This document shows, one piece after another, positions 14,707-20,254 of a stretch of DNA of 20,254 bases. This DNA is from an uncultured Collinsella sp. (lineage in GTDB: Bacteria; Actinomycetota; Coriobacteriia; Coriobacteriales; Coriobacteriaceae). The first letter of the stretch is position 1, and each line of letters starts with the position of its first letter. The stretch lies in contig UQWK01000038.1 in assembly GCA_900544725.1 (NCBI GenBank), positions 1-20,254 of the forward strand. The letters are read 5' to 3'. A model generated the notes under the pieces. That model was not told the origin of the DNA. It did not search any database and saw only the letters and a program-made list of their open reading frames with translations. Made by a program: the position numbers and the translations under genes.

Positions 14707-14973
14707 GATCTTCCTTTCATACATGCGACTCGCGGGCACCCTGCCCGCTTTGCTGTTTGGAAAGATACGGCCCCGATCGTGCGACAACCGCGCCAGCTGC
14801 GGTTTCTTACGGGTATTTGATAGACCCTTACCGCAAGCGCGGCATGTCCTTTACAAACGAATAACAATCCCCCACCCAAGCATGGTGCGTCTTTTACACC
14901 GAAGAATCGTTGGCCCAAACTAGCCGTTGGGGACAGTCATCGCCAGCGGTTGCCCCCTCGGTGCCGCCGCCCG
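14707..14973 (-). promoter_or_regulatory. Upstream region of the pst operon
   Basis: No conventional gene is seen here. A perfect 7-bp GC-rich hairpin (14732-14738 with 14742-14748, 3-base loop) sits about 26 bases upstream of the pstS start codon and close to the ribosome site. The promoter must lie to its right, but no clear -35/-10 pair or Pho box stands out. Confidence 0.4.
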
Positions 14974-15045
14974 TCACTTCCCATTGCGCCGCCTGGTCTT
15001 CCGCGCCCGTCGCTTGCTGCTGCGTCGCGTCCGCCTGCCCGCCAT
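14974..15045 (-). CDS. Possible small, extremely basic 23-residue protein
   Basis: An ATG at 15045 opens a 24-codon frame ending at TGA 14974-14976. It is preceded by AAGGAGG (complement of 15052-15058) at an ideal six-base distance, one of the strongest ribosome sites in the window. The predicted peptide MAGRRTRRSSKRRARKTRRR-NGK has 13 Arg or Lys among 23 residues and no acidic residue. Its size and charge recall tiny ribosomal proteins such as bTHX or the actinobacterial bS22/bL37 type, but I see no specific sequence match. It lies alone between an orphan terminator and the pst promoter region, on the same strand as pst. Because it is short and GC-rich, a chance frame cannot be excluded; the ribosome site is the main argument for it. 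Confidence 0.5.
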   Translation of the reverse strand: MAGRRTRRSSKRRARKTRRRNGK

Positions 15046-15090
15046 GTGAGTCCTCCTTCACGAGAACCGCCTTTCCGCTCTATCGGCAGA

Positions 15091-15137
15091 CACAAAAGAA
15101 GCCCGCCTATCTGCTCGATACGATCAGATAGGCGGGC
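15091..15137 (-). terminator. Orphan minus-strand terminator
   Basis: GCCCGCCTATCTG (15101-15113) and CAGATAGGCGGGC (15125-15137) form a perfect 13-bp stem. On the minus strand it is followed by TTCTTTTGTG (complement of 15091-15100), while the plus strand has no T-run. The next gene to the right is on the plus strand, so no minus-strand gene now ends here. Confidence 0.7.
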
Positions 15138-15268
15138 GCCACAAAGTCAGACGAGCAACAGAACTCCATTGCAGCCGCGCTCGAACAAATATGAGCCGTT
15201 GGTTTACGAGCGCCGAACTCTCGGAGCGTTCTTCAGTCATCATGGTAAGATTCCCATCGGAGGTAAAG

Positions 15269-16090
15269 ATGGAGACCATGCAGCTTGACGACACAGAACT
15301 GAGGGAGACTGCGAAGCAGCTCTATGAGTCGTACTCGACCGTCCTCTCGGAGTCCAAGCTCGCCTCCATCCTCCAAGACGCTCTCGGCGACTTCGCCCCC
15401 GTGCTCGATTCCAAATACGCCGCACGGAAGACCATCAACAACTTGGTGATGGGTTACTACCCAAACGAAGCCACCATCAAGGCTAATTTCATCGACAAGG
15501 TGCTCTTCCCGCTAAACCCGGCAAACATCTCCATCTTCGAGCTGCCCATCGGCAACAGCCGCGTGGATATGTGCAAGGTCAATGGCCACAGTGCCGCCTA
15601 CGAGATCAAGACCGACCTCGACACGTTCGACCGGCTCGAAGGCCAGCTGAGCGACTACTTCGACGTGTTCGAGACCGTCTACGTCGTGACGTCCGAGAAG
15701 CGCTGGCAGGAGCTCCCGAGCTACGTCCCCGATGCCTGCGGGATTTACTCCTACAGGCAAGACGCAAGGGACGGCTCTTACCACTTCAAGGCGCAGCGCA
15801 GGGCCATCAAGAGCACAGACTTGGACTCCGAGAAGCAGCTCATGGTCATGCCCAAGCGCGCCCTCTGCGAGACCTTCGGCATCAGCGGCAAGGGCATGTC
15901 AAAACCCGCCATTGTCCAGGAGTGCCTCGCCGAGAACGGCCAAGCCAAAATCAACCGCCTGTTCAAGGCCTACCTCAAGCAGCGTTATGGCGCCTACTGG
16001 GAGCACTTCTGCAAAGTGAAGCCGCAGGTTTTCGGCATCGACTACGAATGGTTCTACCGCAACAGGCTAGAGCCGGGGATTGTCTACTGA
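15269..16090 (+). CDS. sce7726 family protein, PD-(D/E)XK-like
   Basis: This 273-residue protein matches the sce7726 family pattern, named after a Sorangium cellulosum locus: YYPNEATIKANFIDKVLF, then ELPIGNSRVDMCKVNGHSAAYEIKTDLDTFDRLEGQLSDYFDVFETVYVV. Glu91, Asp100 and Glu112-x-Lys114 are spaced like a PD-(D/E)XK nuclease core, so DNA or RNA cleavage is plausible but not shown. The C-terminal half has no domain I recognise and ends in a helical region with RYGAYWEHFCKVKPQVFGIDYEWFYRNRL. ATG 15269 is chosen because GGAGGT (15259-15264) lies directly before it. Upstream in-frame ATGs at 15191 and 15242 lack a ribosome site and add no family sequence. The last seven bases overlap the end of the opposing sce7725-like gene. 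Confidence 0.8.
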   Translation: METMQLDDTELRETAKQLYESYSTVLSESKLASILQDALGDFAPVLDSKYAARKTINNLVMGYYPNEATIKANFIDKVLFPLNPANISIFELPIGNSRVDMCKVNGHSAAYEIKTDLDTFDRLEGQLSDYFDVFETVYVVTSEKRWQELPSYVPDACGIYSYRQDARDGSYHFKAQRRAIKSTDLDSEKQLMVMPKRALCETFGISGKGMSKPAIVQECLAENGQAKINRLFKAYLKQRYGAYWEHFCKVKPQVFGIDYEWFYRNRLEPGIVY

Positions 16091-17202
16091 AACACCCTCG
16101 AAGATTCTGACAGCTGCTGTATATAGCGGATAAGCGTGTACTTAATCCACTCGGCGAAGGTGCTCTGCGTGCCTTGGGCGTATTTCTCTGCAACAATGCC
16201 AAGGGCAACGCAGTTTCCTTTGGGGTTGAGCGTGGCGTCGGCCAGAATATCAGGGATGATGTCCTGGTAGCCGCTCGGGCCGCGATCATAGTCATCGTTC
16301 ACGAAGGTTTTGAATTCGTTCCTGGAACCATCATAAAGAACGGCAAGGGCACGGCCTTTGTTGGTCCCTCCTTCTGGAAGTTTGTCACGGAGTCCACCAT
16401 AATCACCGACACCTTGGAAGCCATAGTTTGCAAAGGTGTCAAGGTGTACATTATTGATGATGTTGGCGTAATCCCCATTGGGAAAATCTCTGCCAGTGGC
16501 GCTTCGCGCCCTTGGGGAGCAAAGCGCGATGAGCTGCGCAGGGAGATTGAGACGCCGAAGCTGCATACACTCTATTGGCTTCGAGCGAATCGGCTGTTCG
16601 TTGAAATCATACAGAAGGAAATCGTCCGCCCGCAGAACCTGTTTGACCGCACTTTCATAGCCCCCAAGGTCATCGATGCGAATCGCAATTTGCTGAGCCG
16701 GATTATCCGCCCTTAATTGGCCCGCAAGCGCCACAACCTCACCGGGCTTCAGCGCGTCAATGTCACGCTTAACCGTGATGACGGGAATCAAGTTTGGGTA
16801 CGCAGCGATTCCAAGGACCTTGGTCTTGTATAGGCCGAGGTCTCTATTGAGCTGAATGACGAGGGGAATCTTATCAGGCTTATAACGGTACCTGTTAAGG
16901 TCGCACCTGAAGTAGTCGACCAATACGGGACGGTTGGGAAACAGCTGGACAACCTTCTCAAGCGTAACATCGTGCGGAGAGGACATGTCCTTTATTGCTC
17001 GGTGGATAATTCTCCCGCCCTTGCAGATCTTCTCTTCTCGAACGATTTCGCCGGTGAACGGGTCGATCTTATCGTCGTAGGTTAACTTCTCTTGAATGAC
17101 CTCTACCAAGGGGATCATGTCGCTACGCAGCAGGCCTTTTTCCTGAAGAATCTTCATCGCTGCGAACTCGCTTTGCCGATTCTTTATGTCGATCACGTAC
17201 AC
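16084..17202 (-). CDS. sce7725 family / beta-family protein
   Basis: This 372-residue protein begins MYVIDIKNRQSEFAAMKIL, followed by IPLVEVIQEK. This resembles the sce7725 family and the related Pfam 'beta protein' group, whose biochemical role is unknown. Alternating strand-helix stretches (VLVDYFRCDL, IPLVIQLNRDLGL, LIPVITVKRDIDAL, IAIRIDDLGG) suggest a barrel-like enzyme fold. sce7725 and sce7726 genes take their names from neighbouring loci, which supports pairing it with the opposing gene here. It starts with GTG 17202 after a G-rich ribosome site, 11 bases past the HigA-like gene, so it reads as the third gene of that operon. It ends tail to tail with sce7726, with overlapping stop codons and no terminator between. 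Confidence 0.65.
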   Translation of the reverse strand: MYVIDIKNRQSEFAAMKILQEKGLLRSDMIPLVEVIQEKLTYDDKIDPFTGEIVREEKICKGGRIIHRAIKDMSSPHDVTLEKVVQLFPNRPVLVDYFRCDLNRYRYKPDKIPLVIQLNRDLGLYKTKVLGIAAYPNLIPVITVKRDIDALKPGEVVALAGQLRADNPAQQIAIRIDDLGGYESAVKQVLRADDFLLYDFNEQPIRSKPIECMQLRRLNLPAQLIALCSPRARSATGRDFPNGDYANIINNVHLDTFANYGFQGVGDYGGLRDKLPEGGTNKGRALAVLYDGSRNEFKTFVNDDYDRGPSGYQDIIPDILADATLNPKGNCVALGIVAEKYAQGTQSTFAEWIKYTLIRYIQQLSESSRVFQ

Positions 17203-17213
17203 GGCTCCACCCC

Positions 17214-18278
17214 CTAGTTGAAGCGATCCTTCAAGTCGTTCAGTTCAGCAAACGGCACAAAGCCGTCATGCTGCAGGAAGGCAACGACGATGCCCGGAGA
17301 CGTCCCCTGAGAGGCCGCAAAGCCCTTCACGGCGGCGCTGGAAAAATCGTCCGCAGCCGCAAACGCCCGGTAGTCATCCTCGTCTACAAAGAACTTCCTC
17401 GCATACGCATTGGCACGTTCATCGTCCTCGTCAGAGCTCTTGAGCTTTGGGTCGTCAATGGAGATCTCTGCGCCCCTCTGGCCCAATCCATCGAGGAGGT
17501 GGCCAATCTCATGCGCAATTGCAAACCAAGCATCACCGTGAGTCTTGTAGCGTCCGCTGATGTAGATTGTCGGACGCCCGAGATAGTATGTGAGAGCGCC
17601 GCGAACCTTTGCGTTGGCGATAGCCGGCCTGTACACCAAGTAAACGCCAACTGAGTTGAGCAGCATGCGGCAGCTCTTCAGCGATGCCATAAAATCCGTG
17701 TTTGAAGCCACATCCTTCAGATAGGAAAGTGCATCAACGAAAGCATCCTTGGAGTACACCGGGGCGTTTTTGGTATCGTTCTGTTCCTCAATCTCTTCCT
17801 TGCAGAGCCCGAGCCACACCACAACCGCCTCAGAATCGCCGCCATCCTGCATGAATTCAATACCGTCAGGGACGGCGTTCCCGTAGCGCTCAAAGTCTGT
17901 GATGCCAAGAATCTTAAGCATCGCGGTAGCCTGCTCAACGAGGGACATACCACTCGCACGCCCAAAAGCTTCCTTGAAGTGGAACCTCTTGGCAATCTCC
18001 TTGAGGTCAAGTTCCTCCAAATGCGCCTCCTCGCGCTCGCGAGCAAGGTACTCCTGATACTTGACCTCGTAGTTGAGCCAAAAGCTCGCAGGAACGTCGG
18101 GCATGACCTTCTCGAGCTTCAGGGCCATGTCCTCGGTAAGCCTGGTCTTCCCGTTCAGAAGCTGGGAGAGATGGCGCTCGCTCACGCCGGTGCGCTTCGA
18201 AACTTCCTTTTGGGTCAGGCCGCGCGCGTCAAGGTACTCCTTGATAATCTCGCCGGGCGCGACAATGAAATCACTCAT
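17214..18278 (-). CDS. HigA-type antitoxin fused to an ImmA/IrrE metallopeptidase domain
   Basis: This 354-residue protein has two parts. Residues 1-80 are a HigA-like HTH: PGEIIKEYLDARGLTQKEVSKRTGVSERHLSQLLNGKTRLTEDMALKLEKV, followed by the usual FWLNYEVKYQEYLAR. Residues about 215-305 form an ImmA/IrrE-type peptidase with the zinc motif HEIGH (256-260) and a downstream ERANAYARKF helix for the third ligand. In the HigBA family the HTH part represses the operon and binds the toxin. ImmA-type domains cleave a repressor or partner in response to a signal. ATG 18278 is chosen because AGGAGAAG lies upstream; the longer frame would overlap the toxin gene. It follows the toxin by 22 bases and precedes sce7725 by 11. 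Confidence 0.85.
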   Translation of the reverse strand: MSDFIVAPGEIIKEYLDARGLTQKEVSKRTGVSERHLSQLLNGKTRLTEDMALKLEKVMPDVPASFWLNYEVKYQEYLAREREEAHLEELDLKEIAKRFHFKEAFGRASGMSLVEQATAMLKILGITDFERYGNAVPDGIEFMQDGGDSEAVVVWLGLCKEEIEEQNDTKNAPVYSKDAFVDALSYLKDVASNTDFMASLKSCRMLLNSVGVYLVYRPAIANAKVRGALTYYLGRPTIYISGRYKTHGDAWFAIAHEIGHLLDGLGQRGAEISIDDPKLKSSDEDDERANAYARKFFVDEDDYRAFAAADDFSSAAVKGFAASQGTSPGIVVAFLQHDGFVPFAELNDLKDRFN

Positions 18279-18300
18279 TGCTATCTTCTCCTCTCCTAGC

Positions 18301-18615
18301 TCAGTGGTAGTCCTGTATATCCACGATACAGACGCTCGTGATCGTCGTGAGGTCATCCGGATCGAACTCTCCGACAGGGCGGACGACCAGCCTCATGTTC
18401 TTGCTGAGGTCGATTCCCCAACAGCCCTCGAAGTTGCCGGACAGCTTGTGCCTGCGCGGCGGCGGCAGATGGGTAATCTCCGAAAGGTCATTCGCGACCC
18501 GCAGGTCAGAAAGACGATGAATGAGGTTCTTGGCGATCTTGCCGTAGTTCCTCGTTATCGACCTCTGGTCCTTCAGACTCTTCTCAAGCGACTTGCTCGC
18601 ATACTCGATATCCAC
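18301..18615 (-). CDS. HigB/RelE-like mRNA-interferase toxin
   Basis: This 104-residue RelE-superfamily toxin begins MDIEYASKSLEKSLKDQRSITRNYGKIAKNLIHRLSDL, continues with HLPPPRRHKLSGNFEGCWGIDLSKNMRLVVRPV, and ends in a TSVCIVDIQDYH strand typical of HigB-like 'plasmid maintenance killer' proteins. Such toxins cut mRNA on the ribosome. GTG 18615 is preferred, since AAAGGAG lies six bases before it; a GTG two codons earlier would directly abut that site. The toxin precedes the antitoxin gene, the usual higBA order. Two direct repeats upstream probably serve as the operator. Confidence 0.8.
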   Translation of the reverse strand: MDIEYASKSLEKSLKDQRSITRNYGKIAKNLIHRLSDLRVANDLSEITHLPPPRRHKLSGNFEGCWGIDLSKNMRLVVRPVGEFDPDDLTTITSVCIVDIQDYH

Positions 18616-18656
18616 CGCCACCTCCTTTGGTAGAAGGATATTGCAATTGATCTCTC

Positions 18657-18688
18657 AGGTCAATATTGATTTATGAGGTCAATTTTGA
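18657..18688. promoter_or_regulatory. Direct repeats upstream of higB, candidate antitoxin operator
   Basis: AGGTCAATATTGA (18657-18669) and AGGTCAATTTTGA (18676-18688) differ at one base and start 19 bases apart. The core of each is a TCAAT/ATTGA palindrome, exact in the first copy. They lie 40-75 bases upstream of the toxin start in the AT-rich promoter region, as expected for HigA-HTH binding sites. Confidence 0.6.
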
Positions 18689-18734
18689 GTTGTACTTCAA
18701 GCTATAGCAATGGGGGGCCTTGTATCTGAAGCGG

Positions 18735-20000
18735 CTACTGCGCAACAGAGTCTTTCAAATAACCCCGCATGAACTGCCCGATCTCTTCTCCAAAGACGCT
18801 CAAGCCGCCCGAGGCAATGAGTCCCGGATGCACCCTGACCCCATAAATATCCCAGCCATCATCCCTAACATGCTGGAATTCGGCAAAATGCCCGCCGCCA
18901 ACAGGGCTTCCATACGGATATAAGAGAACGAGCCTTTGAATCCCAGTCGCTTCCATGAACGCTCGGCCTTCGTAGACATCTGAGTTTGAAATCGTGCCGA
19001 CACTCGCGTCATGAGATTTGTACTTTGCGTCGACCAACAAAGCATGGCCATCGGGTGTCCGCAGGATATAGTCCGGCCTGACCTTCATGACCGCTGCATC
19101 CCTCCGAGCAAATGGATGCTTCTCTTGGAAGGCGACACGGCAATCTTTAAGGCCGGCGACCAAAGCTTGCCGCAGGAATTCTTCCCAAGCATCCGAGGTG
19201 CGTACGACAAAGCCCGGACTAAGCATTTCACCTTGGCTTATGTAGTCAATGCCATAGCCATCGAGGATATCAATGCAGAGGCTATACAGATCTTGCCAGC
19301 CCCTGAATCGTGAGGGCACACTCCGTGGCGGGGCGGCGTCGAGCCTCGATTGCCCACCAAGTTGAGTGGCTACTCTAATCAACCTGGACTTCAAATCAAA
19401 GTCCGTCACGCTATTAATGAGCAGCCTTGTCACTTCAGCAATTACGGCGTTGTAGATGTTTTGCCTTGTGAACTCCGTAACGTCCTGCAGAAATCCATCC
19501 CTTTCCGGAAGGACAACGCTTTCCTCAAAGAGGTCGCCCTCAATTTCAAACTGCCGTATCTGCTTGCGGCGATAGGTGCGTATGGGCACATGGGAAACAG
19601 AGTCGAACATCGAGAGAAATACCATGGCGAGCGCATCGCTAATGCCCCTGTCCTTGCTTCGCGTCGTGCTTATCATCTGTCGCTCAGCCAAAAGCCCCCA
19701 CTTCGTCCTGGCAAGGAGAAGCAAAAAGTCAGCGCGCCAAGCCTCGTTCCCGTCCATGAACTTGGGAACGACCTCTATCTCAAGTTGATCGCAGACCGGA
19801 AATATCCCGGCAACCCGCTCAAACGAGAACCTGTTACGCTCGATATGAAGCGAGCCATTAAGAGATAGACGTTTGCAGAGATAGGCATCTGCAGCCGAGA
19901 GGCAGCTCATCAGATCATAGGGTTCAATGCCCAGCCGAATGGCTAAACTGGGTATCGGCTCCTTGTAGGGCTTGTCCTCTATCAGAACAATTCGGGCCAA
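18735..20000 (-). CDS. mcrC: McrC family restriction system component
   Basis: This 421-residue protein has the McrC layout. An N-terminal region (about 40-110) includes HIERNRFSFERVAGIFPVCDQLEIEVVPKF. A helical middle has the pattern PIRTYRRKQIRQFEIEGDLFEE followed by FLQDVTEFTRQNIYN. A C-terminal nuclease domain begins with DAWEEFLRQAL; Asp310 in VRPDYIL and Asp324-Ala-Lys326 in LLVDAKYK form the PD-(D/E)XK core. In McrBC systems McrC supplies the DNA-cutting activity to a GTP-driven McrB ring that recognises modified cytosines. It starts with TTG 20000 after a GAGG, three bases past the stop of the upstream gene, so translation is coupled. It lies 119 bases ahead of the toxin-antitoxin genes on the same strand. 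Confidence 0.82.
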   Translation of the reverse strand: MARIVLIEDKPYKEPIPSLAIRLGIEPYDLMSCLSAADAYLCKRLSLNGSLHIERNRFSFERVAGIFPVCDQLEIEVVPKFMDGNEAWRADFLLLLARTKWGLLAERQMISTTRSKDRGISDALAMVFLSMFDSVSHVPIRTYRRKQIRQFEIEGDLFEESVVLPERDGFLQDVTEFTRQNIYNAVIAEVTRLLINSVTDFDLKSRLIRVATQLGGQSRLDAAPPRSVPSRFRGWQDLYSLCIDILDGYGIDYISQGEMLSPGFVVRTSDAWEEFLRQALVAGLKDCRVAFQEKHPFARRDAAVMKVRPDYILRTPDGHALLVDAKYKSHDASVGTISNSDVYEGRAFMEATGIQRLVLLYPYGSPVGGGHFAEFQHVRDDGWDIYGVRVHPGLIASGGLSVFGEEIGQFMRGYLKDSVAQ

Positions 20001-20003
20001 GGC

Positions 20004-20254
20004 TTACCTCACAAGCGAGAGCATCATTGTGTACACATTGCTCTCATCAATGTCGGCTTTTTCGATTGTGATGACTTGCCTTCCCGCAAAGGTGGAGCTC
20101 TTAAGCCCGAAGAAAGACTCCGCACCCGCATTGAGGACTTCGGCTATGGCCTCCTTGTCGTTGAAGAAAACCTCTTCGATGTGGGCGTCCACAACAGGCC
20201 AGCACTCGGCAATATAGCGAAGAGCGCCCGAGACGTCTCTAGGCAGCTCGCTTG
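20004..20254 (-). CDS. C-terminal end of an unidentified protein upstream of mcrC
   Basis: The frame enters from the right edge and ends at TAA 20004-20006, showing about 82 residues. The visible part includes ALRYIAECWPVVDAHIEEVFFND, KEAIAEVLNAGAESFFGLKSS and VITIEKADIDESNVYTMMLSLVR. It looks like a soluble helical/strand C-terminal tail, with no motif I can name. The three-base gap to mcrC makes an McrB-type GTPase the obvious guess by position, but the GTPase core would lie outside the window. A GTG at 20192 lies within the frame; the frame stays open to the edge, so the gene is most likely truncated. Confidence 0.6.
   Translation of the reverse strand, partial: SELPRDVSGALRYIAECWPVVDAHIEEVFFNDKEAIAEVLNAGAESFFGLKSSTFAGRQVITIEKADIDESNVYTMMLSLVR

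Noticed and set aside
13546..14820. Plus-strand frame of 424 codons rich in Gly, Val, Leu and Asp over pstS
   Set aside because: Low-complexity antisense product of pstS and the start of pstC; no family features.
14850..14898. TTTACA / ATAACA / TTTACA hexamers resembling a PhoP-type direct repeat upstream of pstS
   Set aside because: Only the first two have the 11-base period, the third is off register, and the orientation relative to pstS is unconvincing.
15101..15137. Hairpin as a CRISPR repeat
   Set aside because: It is single copy with no regularly spaced partner anywhere nearby.

Overview
The window looks like a chromosomal segment of a high-GC, Gram-positive gut actinobacterium, most likely Collinsella or a close relative in the Coriobacteriia. 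This is inferred from GC-rich codon use, strong Shine-Dalgarno sites, the gene content, and a Tat-type lipoprotein signal on the phosphate-binding protein. No rRNA or tRNA is present to confirm it.

Left part (1-8200): metal homeostasis. A partial DUF188 gene is followed by a minus-strand membrane permease of the 'arsenic efflux / putative manganese transporter' type with a histidine-rich loop. Next come a DEDDh exonuclease, an unrecognised nuclease-like protein framed by inverted repeats, and a zinc/cadmium-type resistance module. That module is an ArsR/SmtB-family repressor, a stand-alone HMA metallochaperone and a P1B-type ATPase, with near-identical repressor operators at two promoter regions. 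A DtxR/MntR-type regulator lies at 7624-8013. The sites upstream of it share a motif, AGTTnnCCnTGnnnnACT, with a palindrome next to the permease promoter about 6 kb away. I infer that the regulator controls both itself and the permease.

Middle (8201-14706): housekeeping genes on the minus strand. A Cof-type HAD phosphatase follows an Uup-like ABC-F ATPase, and then comes the high-affinity phosphate transporter operon pstS-pstC-pstA-pstB. Its genes are overlapping or closely spaced, and it ends at a terminator with no phoU.

Right part (14707-20254): a short gap holds a possible unannotated 23-residue, extremely basic peptide gene and an orphan minus-strand terminator. Beyond it lies a defence-type island. 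From the right edge, on the minus strand, it contains the end of an unidentified gene (possibly mcrB), an McrC-family nuclease subunit, a HigB-like toxin, a HigA/ImmA-IrrE fusion, and an sce7725-like protein. This last gene converges with and overlaps a plus-strand sce7726-family gene that carries a PD-(D/E)XK-like motif. The toxin-antitoxin genes and the sce7725/sce7726 pair are the best candidate here for an under-described system.
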